Assembly (NCBI RefSeq): GCF_023273895.1
Contig: NZ_CP096883.1
Coordinates: 2,976,001 to 3,040,000 of the forward strand
DNA length: 64,000 nucleotides
Direction of reading: 5' to 3'
Source: Sphingobacterium sp. PCS056
Lineage (GTDB): Bacteria > Bacteroidota > Bacteroidia > Sphingobacteriales > Sphingobacteriaceae
Shown here in pieces: positions 8,479 to 17,528 of the stretch (its first letter is position 1; the number at the start of each line of letters is the position of its first letter). The notes below the pieces were generated by a model that was given only the letters and a program-made list of their open reading frames with translations, was not told the DNA's origin and did no database searches. The position numbers and the translations under genes are program-made.

Positions 8479-9546
8479 TTAATTGGCAACTTCTGTTTTT
8501 TTAATATCTTTTCTGATCACTGCATCTCTTTGATTTCTCAATCGTATCGATTTTCTACGATCTGCAATTGTCGTTTTCGTGATTTTTGCGACCATCTTAT
8601 TGTTCTTATATAACTTCCAGTTCATCAACAGAACGGAAACCAATATGATCACCAAACCTATGACCTGTGTCGAAGTGACCGCATGACTACTGAAAAAGTA
8701 ACTTAGTACTAATGCAACAATAGGATTGACATATGCATAGGTACTCACTTCGGTCGCAGGTCTTACCGATAGCAACCAGATGTAAGAACTAAATGCCAAG
8801 ATCGATCCAAACACAATTAAGTACGATATATTGAACCAATCGATAGGAGTGACCTGTTGAAAGCTGAAACGGGCAAATTCACCGTTTAAGCTAGCTACAA
8901 CTGTAAATAGCACCCCTGCTGTAATCATCTGCCATGCCGTCTTTACGGAAACATGTAGATCCTCTTGTTCTTCTTTTTGGCTTTTCTTTTGGTATTTAGA
9001 GTATAAAGAACCTGCCGTCCAAGCGATCGAACCGAGCACCATAATCACTAAGGCAATCACGGTTATTTCTTTATTGGCTGATGATTTGCTGGCAATGATC
9101 TGCTCTACAAAGAGTAAAATAACACCGCAAAAACCTAAGATCAAACCCGCAATGGTCGATTTGCTGCTAAAATTTTCTTTCCATTTTGGTTTATCCAAAA
9201 TAACAAACCAAATTGCAGCCGCTGCCGCAATAATTGCCGCTACACCACCCGAGACGTATTGCTCAGCCCAAATAAGGCCACCCATATCAATAAACAAAAG
9301 TAAAAATCCAACAACAATAGAATCGCGGATCGCTCTTTTGTTGAATATTTTATAACCTTTCAATACACAATACCCCATCAACAATATGCTTGCTGTAATA
9401 AACCTAAATGAGCCTAAAATGAATGGTGGGAAACTGTGAAGCGCCTTTTCAATAAAGAAAAAAGTTGACCCCCATACAATATACACCACAGCATATGCGA
9501 GTATGACCATTAAAGGGCTTGCTTGTTGTACTTTATTATTTAACAT
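8479..9546 (-). CDS. EamA/DMT-family exporter
   Basis: A 355-residue inner-membrane protein with about ten hydrophobic helices arranged as two EamA repeats; the motif region VYIVWGSTFFFIEKAL at the N-terminus and VSTYAYVNPIVALVLSYFF in the second repeat are typical. It has a basic cytoplasmic tail of ~35 residues (KTTIADRRKSIRLRNQRD) longer than usual. It starts 20 bases after the Lrp-family gene, so the two are co-transcribed; Lrp-linked EamA proteins commonly export amino acids, which is the likeliest role here. Confidence 0.88.
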   Translation of the reverse strand: MLNNKVQQASPLMVILAYAVVYIVWGSTFFFIEKALHSFPPFILGSFRFITASILLMGYCVLKGYKIFNKRAIRDSIVVGFLLLFIDMGGLIWAEQYVSGGVAAIIAAAAAIWFVILDKPKWKENFSSKSTIAGLILGFCGVILLFVEQIIASKSSANKEITVIALVIMVLGSIAWTAGSLYSKYQKKSQKEEQEDLHVSVKTAWQMITAGVLFTVVASLNGEFARFSFQQVTPIDWFNISYLIVFGSILAFSSYIWLLSVRPATEVSTYAYVNPIVALVLSYFFSSHAVTSTQVIGLVIILVSVLLMNWKLYKNNKMVAKITKTTIADRRKSIRLRNQRDAVIRKDIKKTEVAN

Positions 9547-9566
9547 CTCTAAATTCCTTTCCTAAA

Positions 9567-10040
9567 TTATTCCGGTATAACTAACTGTTGTTCTTCTTTT
9601 ACTGTTTGTAAGACAATGGTGGTACGCGTTGAAATGATTCCTTCAATTTTACCCAATGTATTACGCATCAGATCCACTAAAGCAGTAGAATCAGCTGTTC
9701 TAACTTTGATAAGGTAACCATCGTCTCCAGCGATATCGTGGACTTCCTGCACTTCAGGTATCTCGGCTAGAAGAATCCCAACTTTCTGCTCTCCAATGAT
9801 ATCGTTTGCTTTGATAAATATAAACGATAATAGTTTTTGATCGATTGCCGCTGGATTTATTTTAGCATTATATTGTAAGATTACATTTTTCTGCTCTAAT
9901 TTTTTAACACGCTCTAAAATTGCAGAAGGAGCCATACTGAGCTCTCTTGCAATATCGGCGTTGTTGATACGTGCATTGTCCTGCATTAAACGCAAGATTT
10001 TGTAATCTACATGATCTAAATTATATTCTACTTTTGTCAT
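9567..10040 (-). CDS. Lrp/AsnC-family transcriptional regulator
   Basis: A 157-residue regulator with an N-terminal winged helix-turn-helix (residues ~8-60: DYKILRLMQDNARINNADIARELSMAPSAILERVKKLE in pieces) and a C-terminal RAM/AsnC ligand-binding domain. The ATG at 10040 is preferred over one at 10079, because the -7 box lies between them. It heads an operon with the EamA exporter and has dyad repeats just upstream of its own promoter, consistent with autoregulation. Confidence 0.92.
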   Translation of the reverse strand: MTKVEYNLDHVDYKILRLMQDNARINNADIARELSMAPSAILERVKKLEQKNVILQYNAKINPAAIDQKLLSFIFIKANDIIGEQKVGILLAEIPEVQEVHDIAGDDGYLIKVRTADSTALVDLMRNTLGKIEGIISTRTTIVLQTVKEEQQLVIPE

Positions 10041-10048
10041 ATCGAGTG

Positions 10049-10056
10049 CAAAGGTA
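10049..10056 (-). promoter_or_regulatory. -7 promoter element TACCTTTG
   Basis: Perfect TAnnTTTG match eight bases before the ATG of the Lrp-family gene. Confidence 0.65.
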
Positions 10057-10066
10057 AGTATATTTC

Positions 10067-10108
10067 GAATTATATTCAAATAATTTGATAAAAATCAGAA
10101 TATAATTC
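10067..10108. promoter_or_regulatory. Paired operator dyads upstream of the Lrp promoter
   Basis: GAATTATATTC (10067-10077) and its exact reverse complement GAATATAATTC (10098-10108) are 31 bp apart centre to centre, about three helical turns, just upstream of the -7 box. A third near-copy (AATTATATTC) is at 10019-10028 inside the gene start. Phased sites suit an octameric Lrp-type regulator; autoregulation is inferred. Confidence 0.5.
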
Positions 10109-10247
10109 TATTTAAGATCTTTTCTATTGGTTTGTAAATAGCCTATTTTGGTAGCTGGAGGACTAACTTAATATTGTAACATGTTGTTTTTTAGTCGATT
10201 ACGTTTGATTTGAATTATCTTTGGCAATTGTGCTATCTCATCGAACA

Positions 10248-10766
10248 TTATTCGCCAAAGGTTTCCATGGAATATTTTTCCCGTAATATCTTAATCATAT
10301 AACTCGTACTCAGGGTGACGAGCAAGCCTACCACACAACCGATAGTGACACAGGCAAAGCGATCGAGGGCCGCAATGTACGATTTTAACTGATGCTCATG
10401 AACCACAACAATAATCATAGCCACCATCGCTGTACGTGCTACACTTAAGATATTAAAGAGTCTGCAGATCGCGACAGATGTAATCACCCCCAAAAGCATG
10501 GACCACATCTGAGGAAGATTGGTAAAGTAAAAAAGTATACCCGTGGCTGAACCTATAAAATTGGACTTTGTTCTATCAAAAGCAATCTTAGTGGCTTCGG
10601 TATCATCTGGAGATATAACTAATACAATGGAAATTAAGGTCCATATGGCCGAATATTCAGGAAAGCTGATATACAAGAAGTAGCCAATAGAAAAACCAAT
10701 CAAAATACGGATCAAATAGATGATGAAGTCGGAGTGTAGGCTATATCGCATCAGTGTTTTACGCAT
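10248..10766 (-). CDS. FUSC-family small membrane protein
   Basis: A 172-residue protein with four to five hydrophobic helices resembling the membrane half of FUSC/aromatic-acid-exporter proteins (YSAIWTLISIVLVISPDD followed by F.RTKSNFIGSATGI; the R-x-x-x-x-x-G-x-x-x-G segment is typical). It lacks the large cytoplasmic domain of YhcP/AaeB. The ATG at 10766 is chosen over TTG at 10811 because the -7 box (10784-10791) falls between. Function unknown; family members are linked to efflux. Confidence 0.7.
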   Translation of the reverse strand: MRKTLMRYSLHSDFIIYLIRILIGFSIGYFLYISFPEYSAIWTLISIVLVISPDDTEATKIAFDRTKSNFIGSATGILFYFTNLPQMWSMLLGVITSVAICRLFNILSVARTAMVAMIIVVVHEHQLKSYIAALDRFACVTIGCVVGLLVTLSTSYMIKILREKYSMETFGE

Positions 10767-10783
10767 CTTAATATGTTTTTTTG

Positions 10784-10791
10784 CAAAAGTA
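10784..10791 (-). promoter_or_regulatory. -7 promoter element TACTTTTG
   Basis: Perfect TAnnTTTG match 17 bases before the ATG of the FUSC-like gene; decides its start. Confidence 0.6.
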
Positions 10792-10898
10792 CATCTTATT
10801 TGTAGAATCAAAAATCATTATGGTTGCGTTTTTATGCGTGTTTCATATTGTTTTTTCATTTTCTTGCAAGATCAATTCTTTTGATTACTTAAAATAGT

Positions 10899-10906
10899 TA
10901 GCTTTG
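10899..10906 (+). promoter_or_regulatory. -7 promoter element TAGCTTTG
   Basis: Perfect TAnnTTTG match 21 bases before the GTG start of the YdiJ-type oxidase. Confidence 0.5.
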
Positions 10907-10927
10907 TTTATATAAATTATACCAACT

Positions 10928-13099
10928 GTGAAGGAAAATATTTCTTTAGATCAATTATCGCAATCTTTGACAGGAGACTTGTACTATGATGATTCTGCAT
11001 ATCACCATACGATCCGCATTGCCTATTCTACGGATGCGTCCGTCTATCAGGAATTGCCACTAGCTGTCGCGATACCGAAAAATACCGAAGACATTAAAAT
11101 TTTACTCCAGTTTGCTTCTGCAAACGGCATCACGATTATTCCAAGGACAGCAGGCACCTCTTTGGCTGGTCAGGTTGTTGGAAATGGTATTGTTATGGAT
11201 ATCTCCAAACACTTTAACAAGATCCTTGAACTTAATGTCGCAGAACGGTGGGTGAGGGTTCAGCCTGGCGTGATTCGTGATGATCTTAATCATTATCTCA
11301 AACCGTTTGGTTTCATGTTTGGTCCAGAGACTTCAACAGCAAGTAGAGCGATGATTGGTGGTATGATTGGCAATAATTCTTCAGGGTTACATTCTATCGT
11401 ATGGGGCGATACGAGACAAAATTTAGTATCTGCAGACGTGATATTGGACGATCAGTCGGAGGTCGTATTTGAAGCTTTGGATGAAGCTTCTTATTTCAAG
11501 AAATTAATTCAGAAGGATAGGGAAGGATCAATCTATCGTAGACTGAATGCCTTATTGACGGAAGAAGAAAATATACAGGCGATAACACAAGGATATCCGA
11601 AACGCTCGATCACAAGACGCAATACCGGATATGCATTGGATATGCTATCTGATAAAACGGTACCATTTAATATGTGCAGATTGCTCGCCGGTTCGGAAGG
11701 TACACTCGCTATAGTCACGGAAGCTAAACTGCAATTATTGCCATTACCGCCTAAAGAATTAGGTCTTCTTTGTATTCACTTTGAAGATATGATCGCGTGT
11801 ATGAAAGGAAATGTGATCGCTTTGTCACATCATCCCGAAGCTTCGGAACTTGTCGATAAGTACATCATGGATTTTACGGTTGGGCATCCAACGTATCAAT
11901 ATAATCGCTTTTTTATTGAAGGTGATCCCAAAGCTCTACTTATTGTCGAGTTTAGAGGAGATACTCCAGAAGAAGTGGAAGCTAAGGCGATGGCATTAAA
12001 AGCGGAGTTGATGGAAAAGCAATTGGGTTATGCATATCCCTACATCACCGGAGATCAAACTAATTTGGTTTGGGATGTCCGTAAAGCTGGATTGGGCTTG
12101 ATCCGTAACCTTCCTGGAGATAGTCAGCCCGTCAATTTAATTGAAGATTGTGCCGTTTCTCCCGAAGACTTACCTGCATATGTGGCCGATATTCAAGATT
12201 TATTGATTGCAGAAGGAGTCCATGCCTCTTATTATGCCCATGCCGGAGCGGGGGAGCTCCATATTGAACCTTTTGTCAATCTAAAAACAGAGGAAGGTAT
12301 CAAAACTTTTCGTTCCATTTTAGAGAAAACAACAGATCTAGTTCTCAAATACAATGGTTCTTTAAGTGGTGAGCATGGTGACGGTCGATTGAGGGGCGAA
12401 TTTATTGAGAAAGTTTTAGGAAAAAAAGTGTACAGCCTGATCGAGGAAGTGAAGGAGATTTTTGATCCTAAAGGGGTATTCAATGCTCATAAAATCGTGA
12501 ATACGCCACCAATGGATACCTATCTTCGCTACGATAATAATAAGAATACAACACAGATTAAGACTTATTTTGATTTTTCAAAAGAGGAGAGTATCCTGCG
12601 TCTGGCAGAAAAATGTTCTGGCTCTGGGGACTGCCGAAAGACAGAGATCACGGGAGGAACGATGTGTCCTTCTTTTATGGCCACACGTGATGAAAAAGAT
12701 ACGACACGTGCACGTGCCAATATGCTGCGTCAGTTTTTGACAAACTCAACCAAAGACAATCGTTTTGACCATGAAGAATTAAAAGAAGTCATGGACTTGT
12801 GCCTATCTTGTAAAGGCTGTAAAACCGAATGCCCTTCTAGTGTTGATGTCGCTAAGATGAAAGCTGAATTTTTGCAGCACTATTACGATGAACATGGTGT
12901 TCCTTTTCGAGCGAGAGTGATTGCAAATTTTACAGAGTCACAGAAATTAGGATCACTGGTAGCGCCATTATACAACTTTGTTGTCAAAAATGACTTTTTA
13001 GCGGGCCTTGTAAAAAAAAACCATTGGTTTTGCCCCGAAGAGATCACTACCGTTGGTCGCTGGTACTACATTGTCACAATGGGTGAAAAAGCAACCTGA
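10928..13099 (+). CDS. YdiJ-type FAD/Fe-S oxidase, N-terminal part (frameshifted)
   Basis: Starts with GTG. Residues ~1-535 are an FAD_binding_4 / FAD-oxidase_C dehydrogenase of the D-lactate/glycolate type (PRTAGTSLAGQ, GGMIGNNSSG, SLSGEHGDGRLRGEF). Residues ~560-660 are a ferredoxin-like region with C-x2-C-x3-C type clusters (CSGSGDCRKTE...MCPS and CLSCKGCKTECPS). YdiJ-type proteins continue into a CCG (heterodisulfide-reductase) domain, but here the frame leaves the family sequence at the A9 run 13012-13020 and stops at 13099. The missing part is intact in the +1 frame. Oxidises a 2-hydroxy acid, probably D-2-hydroxyglutarate or D-lactate. Confidence 0.85.
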   Translation: MKENISLDQLSQSLTGDLYYDDSAYHHTIRIAYSTDASVYQELPLAVAIPKNTEDIKILLQFASANGITIIPRTAGTSLAGQVVGNGIVMDISKHFNKILELNVAERWVRVQPGVIRDDLNHYLKPFGFMFGPETSTASRAMIGGMIGNNSSGLHSIVWGDTRQNLVSADVILDDQSEVVFEALDEASYFKKLIQKDREGSIYRRLNALLTEEENIQAITQGYPKRSITRRNTGYALDMLSDKTVPFNMCRLLAGSEGTLAIVTEAKLQLLPLPPKELGLLCIHFEDMIACMKGNVIALSHHPEASELVDKYIMDFTVGHPTYQYNRFFIEGDPKALLIVEFRGDTPEEVEAKAMALKAELMEKQLGYAYPYITGDQTNLVWDVRKAGLGLIRNLPGDSQPVNLIEDCAVSPEDLPAYVADIQDLLIAEGVHASYYAHAGAGELHIEPFVNLKTEEGIKTFRSILEKTTDLVLKYNGSLSGEHGDGRLRGEFIEKVLGKKVYSLIEEVKEIFDPKGVFNAHKIVNTPPMDTYLRYDNNKNTTQIKTYFDFSKEESILRLAEKCSGSGDCRKTEITGGTMCPSFMATRDEKDTTRARANMLRQFLTNSTKDNRFDHEELKEVMDLCLSCKGCKTECPSSVDVAKMKAEFLQHYYDEHGVPFRARVIANFTESQKLGSLVAPLYNFVVKNDFLAGLVKKNHWFCPEEITTVGRWYYIVTMGEKAT

Positions 13100-13847
13100 G
13101 CATACCCATTTAAAACGAAAGGTGTATTTATTTGCTGATGAATTTACCGAATACAACGATGCAGAAATTGGTATGACCGCTTACAAATTGCTTACCGCAT
13201 TGGGGTATGAAGTGATCATCCCGAAGCATATTCAAAGCGGCAGGACATATCTTTCAAAAGGATTGGTCAAAGAAGCAAAAAAGATAGCGAATAAAAATAT
13301 TAATTTTTTGAAAGATCTGATTACTGAAGAGACCCCTTTATTAGGAATAGAACCTTCGGGTATTATTACCTTTAGAGATGAATATCTTGCTTTGGTTGAA
13401 CCTGAATTATACGAAGATGCGGCAAGACTTGCAAAAAATGCACTGATGTTTGATGAGTTCTTATTAAAAGAGATTCAGGCTGGACGTATTCATAAAGAGC
13501 AGTTCAGTGCTGAGAATAAGATCATCAAGCTTCATGGTCATTGCTATCAAAAGGCATTTCATTTGGTTGAAACAACCGAAAAGGTCTTGTCATTTCCCAT
13601 GAATTATAAAGTTGAGGTCATCCCTTCTGGCTGTTGCGGTATGGCGGGTTCATTTGGATACGAAAAAGAACATTATGAAATCTCGATGAAAGTTGCAGAA
13701 TTGGTCCTACTGCCTACCATACGCAGTACCGATACGAATACCTGGATTGCGGCAGCTGGTACATCTTGTCGGCACCAGATAAAAGATGGAGTAGGGCGCC
13801 ATTCTTATCATCCTGTGGAAATTTTGTATGATGCTTTAATTAAGTAA
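13014..13847 (+). CDS. YdiJ-type oxidase, C-terminal CCG-domain part (frame +1)
   Basis: Continuation of the preceding gene in the next frame. This frame opens right after a TAA inside the A9 run and reads K-T-I-G-F-A-P-K-R-S-L-P, the family's linker, then CCG-domain cysteine motifs: HGHCYQKAFH, GCCGMAGSFGYE and AAGTSCRHQ. With eight instead of nine A's at 13012-13020 the two parts fuse into one 972-residue protein, the usual YdiJ length. There is no good independent start (the first candidate is TTG 13053, no ribosome-binding site), so as written this part is probably not translated on its own unless ribosomes slip. Confidence 0.8.
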   Translation, partial: KKTIGFAPKRSLPLVAGTTLSQWVKKQPEHTHLKRKVYLFADEFTEYNDAEIGMTAYKLLTALGYEVIIPKHIQSGRTYLSKGLVKEAKKIANKNINFLKDLITEETPLLGIEPSGIITFRDEYLALVEPELYEDAARLAKNALMFDEFLLKEIQAGRIHKEQFSAENKIIKLHGHCYQKAFHLVETTEKVLSFPMNYKVEVIPSGCCGMAGSFGYEKEHYEISMKVAELVLLPTIRSTDTNTWIAAAGTSCRHQIKDGVGRHSYHPVEILYDALIK

Positions 13848-13868
13848 AAAACAAACCTGCTATTTTAT

Positions 13869-13922
13869 ATGTTTATCAGTAAAAATCGCTAATTTTAGTA
13901 AACGATTTTTACTGATAAACAT
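13869..13922. repeat. Perfect 20-bp inverted repeat, 14-base loop
   Basis: Arms 13869-13888 and 13903-13922 are exact reverse complements (ATGTTTATCAGTAAAAATCG). It lies between the oxidase stop and the lipoprotein gene, ends 14 bases before the ATG at 13937, and has no clear T-run after it. It may be a terminator-like hairpin, or an operator for the lipoprotein; the loop contains TAATTTTAG, one mismatch from a -7 box. Confidence 0.6.
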
Positions 13923-13936
13923 AATTACTGAAAACG

Positions 13937-14572
13937 ATGAGAAAAATAAATCAAATTGCTGTTCTGTCTGCGTTAGCATTTGCAACAGCATGTGGTAACA
14001 CGAATCAAAATCAACAGGGAGGTGATCAATCAAAAAAGAATAATACTCCGATAGTAGATCTTACTATAGATGGTCCTGTGACCAATAATAAGCATCTTTT
14101 CTTACGTATTGTGGATGATGTAAAAACGGACTCCAGCCGTATTTACACTGCTCGAAGTGTTTTTAAGGGTGATACTGTTGGATTCAAGGTCGAAGTCGTT
14201 AATTTGATCCCTGCGGGAATTATAAATGATCAGCCCAGTGATGATGTAGGATTCACAAAAGGAAAAATTAAAATTTCTTCAATAGGTGCAGAAAGTGACA
14301 ATTTTATTAAAGCTTTGGGTACGATCTATGAAATACCTGCCTCAGGCTCGTTTTCAAACACCACATTAGTACCCACTGTATTCTCTTCCAATAAAGTAAA
14401 TGTTGATCTTGATAAAACAGCGACGTATAGTTTTAAACTCTTTTTAGATCAAAAATCAGGAGAGCCGGCGGAGATGTTTTTTAATGTTGATACGTACAAG
14501 AAATCAGTAGAGTTTCAGGAAAAAGATCCTAAATTCCGCGCTCCATTTATTGCAGCTTTGCAGGGTAAATAG
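13937..14572 (+). CDS. Putative lipoprotein of unknown function
   Basis: A 211-residue protein with a lipoprotein signal (AFATAC, Cys ~19) followed by a Gln/Asn-rich linker and a mostly beta-predicted body (residues ~35-210). I do not recognise a family. No catalytic motif or metal cluster is visible. It is preceded by a long inverted repeat and followed by a bidirectional terminator, so it is transcribed alone. Probably anchored in the outer membrane like most lipoproteins in this phylum; that is inference. Confidence 0.7.
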   Translation: MRKINQIAVLSALAFATACGNTNQNQQGGDQSKKNNTPIVDLTIDGPVTNNKHLFLRIVDDVKTDSSRIYTARSVFKGDTVGFKVEVVNLIPAGIINDQPSDDVGFTKGKIKISSIGAESDNFIKALGTIYEIPASGSFSNTTLVPTVFSSNKVNVDLDKTATYSFKLFLDQKSGEPAEMFFNVDTYKKSVEFQEKDPKFRAPFIAALQGK

Positions 14573-14583
14573 CGTAAGTTAAA

Positions 14584-14618
14584 AAAAAGAGGCTTTCTAA
14601 TTTAGAAAGCCTCTTTTT
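14584..14618. terminator. Bidirectional terminator
   Basis: Hairpin with 16-bp arms (AAAAAGAGGCTTTCTA and its complement) and A/T flanks between convergent genes ending at 14572 and 14624. Confidence 0.9.
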
Positions 14619-14623
14619 GTTTT

Positions 14624-17215
14624 TTAGAAATCAAATTTAATACGCGCCCTAATACCTGACTTAGGAGCACCTGGATGATTTAGATAATTTAATCTTCGAA
14701 CATAATCAACACGCAATATTTTAAAAATATTGGATAATCCTGCACTTGCTTCCATGTAAGGTTCAGTTCCAAAAGTATACGATGACTGCTCATTGTTTGC
14801 ATTCTTTTGGAAGTCAAATACCTGATCCGAATGATCTGGATTGTTCTCATCCCGCAACCCCCCGTAAACTGCTTTGAAACTAAACACTTCACGAAGTTTC
14901 AATTTTTTAATCACTGGAATTTTATTCAATAAGAATCCATTCATATAATATTGAACATTTGCAGACACATGATGATCACTCACAAATTCCAAAAAGTTCA
15001 TTAAGTTGTAAGAGTTCAACTGATAAGCATACGTCTGGTTGGCGCGATGTATGGTTAAGAATGGAAAAGGAATTCCCTTTCCAACAATATAAGTACCTGC
15101 TACGTCTACATCTGCATAACCAAATTGACTTAAATAAAATCTTTTGAAAGCACCAACGTTAAAGTTGTGGTAACTGTATTCCCCTTTAAACACATCTTTA
15201 AGTCCCGCTGTATAATTGAAATTGAATATCGGGTACTTATTGAAAATAGGCGTACGGTATAACTTGCCTTGATAAAACTGTTCATGAGGAGCATAGCGCA
15301 CGTTTAACGATAACTCTGTTGAGTTGATCTCGTTGAATACTTTTGTCTGTCCATCTTGATCAATGATCTGATATCTTAATGTTCCTGCTGGTGATTGTTT
15401 TGTTGCGTTGAAGCCTAATCCAACACTTAAACGATTTTCAAATTCTTTTCTATAATCGATACGATATACATCATTATAGATATAGTTTTCATTATCGCCT
15501 CTTTTAAAGGATAGCAAAAAGTTGTCCTCTTGAATAAATTCTAAGGCTTGCCCCGGAATCTTTGTATCCCGCTGGAAAGAAGCTCTGATATAATGTTGAG
15601 GAAAAGAATAGACAGATTTATTGTTGAATGCATAAGTGCCACTTAGAAAGTATTTCCATTTCTCATCTTTAAAACCATAGGCTGCATACGATTCGGCATA
15701 AAATCTTTTACTGAAAGATTCTGTTGTTCGGCCACCGACACGCAGTCTAAATCCCTCAACCGGATTGAAACTATAGAATGTATTCACAGGTCCTATCTCA
15801 ACAGGTCCAGCTTGTTTGTATCCTGAAAAAACTAAAGCTGCAATATCCATAAAGGTTTTGAAAGAAGGAATCTGTTGCAGGGTGTCGATATTGTGATAGA
15901 TATTGAGCTCATTTTTAGTCAAAGGTATCTGGCGTTGCGCATCAAATAATTTGCGTGTACCCTTTCCGTCGGATATATTATAGGCAATTACCGTTTCTGG
16001 ACCGCTATAAATACTATCGGGCTGTGCGATTCCTGTTTTGTAATTTTTATAATTCACCGTCCGATTACCGCGTATACCTGTTCCTTTATCTGTTAAGGAA
16101 AAGTCAATGCCCAATGTACTTTGGCTCAAATAAAATCTTTTGCTTTCATCTTGATCAAACTTAAGCTCAATATTCATATCTCGAACAAAGTTTAGGTTGA
16201 TATCATCTGCGACAGTCATATTAGCTCCTTGCACAGCATAATTGCCATCTAAGGTGATATACAGTTGTCCTTTGAACAGCATATCAGCTTTATTCCTAGG
16301 GAAAAAACTAAGCTCGACTAACCAAGGCTGTTGCGTTTTGATCGTATCCGTGATAAAAAACTTATAGAAGGTCGGCGAGGAATTGGCAATAGGACTTAAA
16401 AATTGATTAGTCACCAGCGTGATATTGTTATCGTAAATATCAACTGATTCGTATAATTTATTGAAATAAGCACTAAGACCATCATTGTCTATAAATTTGG
16501 GGTCAAACTGCGCGCGCTGTTCACCAACTATATATTGTTTTGTCTTTTTGGGATCTTTACGAAAGTAAACTTTTGATAGTTTCTCTTCCATGAAGGCTGG
16601 CAATAAGTATTTATTCGCTGTTTTTGCAGAATCATCCAGTTCAAAAAGGAACTGATAATTTTTAAATATTTTTTTATTTACAAATTTTTCAGATAAGTTG
16701 CTGAGACCTAAAGAAATTTTTTCATATTGATCATACTGTGCAAACTCTTGTCCTGTCAATCTATTTTTGTTTTTATTTTCGATTACCTTGCGGATAAGGG
16801 CGACAGCAGGATTTTCCTTATTTGTATATTTTCTCTTTTTTGCTCTGACAACGACCTCATCAAGCGTATTGTCTTGCGCTTCCATCAATATTTCAATCTG
16901 CTGCGTCTCGTCGTTTGTCACAAATACATCTTTATAGTCGTAACCAATGCTCGATACACGGATTTTTGTGTAACTCATTGGGAATTTTAAAGTAAAGCGA
17001 CCAGATTCTTGAGTAGACATCGCACTACCTGGCGAAGAGGGAGCTCCAACAACCGCTACTGTTGCATAAGCTATAGGTTCTTTCGTTTTACTATCCTTGA
17101 CAATACCCTGTACAGTTTTAAGCTGCCCTAATGCAACAGTTATACTCAGAAACATAACTGTAACAAGTAAAAATAGTATTTTTGTAATTGCGCTGGTACT
17201 CCGTTGGTATTCCAT
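14624..17215 (-). CDS. DUF5686 outer-membrane protein with CarboxypepD-like domain
   Basis: An 863-residue protein with a signal peptide (cleavage near VALGQ, residue ~31), an N-terminal carboxypeptidase-regulatory-like beta domain (VQGIVKDSKTKEPIAYATV, residues ~35-115), then the DUF5686 body which ends in repeated amphipathic strands and a terminal phenylalanine (RIKFDF), as in an outer-membrane beta-barrel. It has no TonB plug domain. Function is unknown; in this phylum the family is common and TonB-receptor-like in layout. It stands alone, with 313 bases upstream free of genes. Confidence 0.85.
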   Translation of the reverse strand: MEYQRSTSAITKILFLLVTVMFLSITVALGQLKTVQGIVKDSKTKEPIAYATVAVVGAPSSPGSAMSTQESGRFTLKFPMSYTKIRVSSIGYDYKDVFVTNDETQQIEILMEAQDNTLDEVVVRAKKRKYTNKENPAVALIRKVIENKNKNRLTGQEFAQYDQYEKISLGLSNLSEKFVNKKIFKNYQFLFELDDSAKTANKYLLPAFMEEKLSKVYFRKDPKKTKQYIVGEQRAQFDPKFIDNDGLSAYFNKLYESVDIYDNNITLVTNQFLSPIANSSPTFYKFFITDTIKTQQPWLVELSFFPRNKADMLFKGQLYITLDGNYAVQGANMTVADDINLNFVRDMNIELKFDQDESKRFYLSQSTLGIDFSLTDKGTGIRGNRTVNYKNYKTGIAQPDSIYSGPETVIAYNISDGKGTRKLFDAQRQIPLTKNELNIYHNIDTLQQIPSFKTFMDIAALVFSGYKQAGPVEIGPVNTFYSFNPVEGFRLRVGGRTTESFSKRFYAESYAAYGFKDEKWKYFLSGTYAFNNKSVYSFPQHYIRASFQRDTKIPGQALEFIQEDNFLLSFKRGDNENYIYNDVYRIDYRKEFENRLSVGLGFNATKQSPAGTLRYQIIDQDGQTKVFNEINSTELSLNVRYAPHEQFYQGKLYRTPIFNKYPIFNFNYTAGLKDVFKGEYSYHNFNVGAFKRFYLSQFGYADVDVAGTYIVGKGIPFPFLTIHRANQTYAYQLNSYNLMNFLEFVSDHHVSANVQYYMNGFLLNKIPVIKKLKLREVFSFKAVYGGLRDENNPDHSDQVFDFQKNANNEQSSYTFGTEPYMEASAGLSNIFKILRVDYVRRLNYLNHPGAPKSGIRARIKFDF

Positions 17216-17528
17216 AATTTTACATTAATGATATCACAAATTATGAATACGTGTTATGACACAATCTTAATTTCTGACTTTTTAACTTAAATGTTCTAAT
17301 AAGTTGTATGCAAAAGAAATAAAAAATTAAGAATTAATAAAACATTTGCAATTTTTTAACAAGACTATTTTTTACAGATAACTTTCTAACGAATTGAAAT
17401 TCAGTCAATTTGTTTTATTGTCAGAATAAATTGACTGTAATTTTACTTCTTTATGATGAATTTAAAGATGAATATATCTGTTTTATTTGACTATTGTAAC
17501 AAAAAGGTCAGTTCAATTGTTTGATATT
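17216..17528. other. Intergenic region with a 10-bp inverted repeat
   Basis: AT-rich 313-base gap between two minus-strand genes. It holds CAGTCAATTT (17402-17411) and its exact complement AAATTGACTG (17428-17437), 16 bases apart. No perfect -7 box or reading frame is evident; the repeat could be an operator for the DUF5686 gene. Confidence 0.45.
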
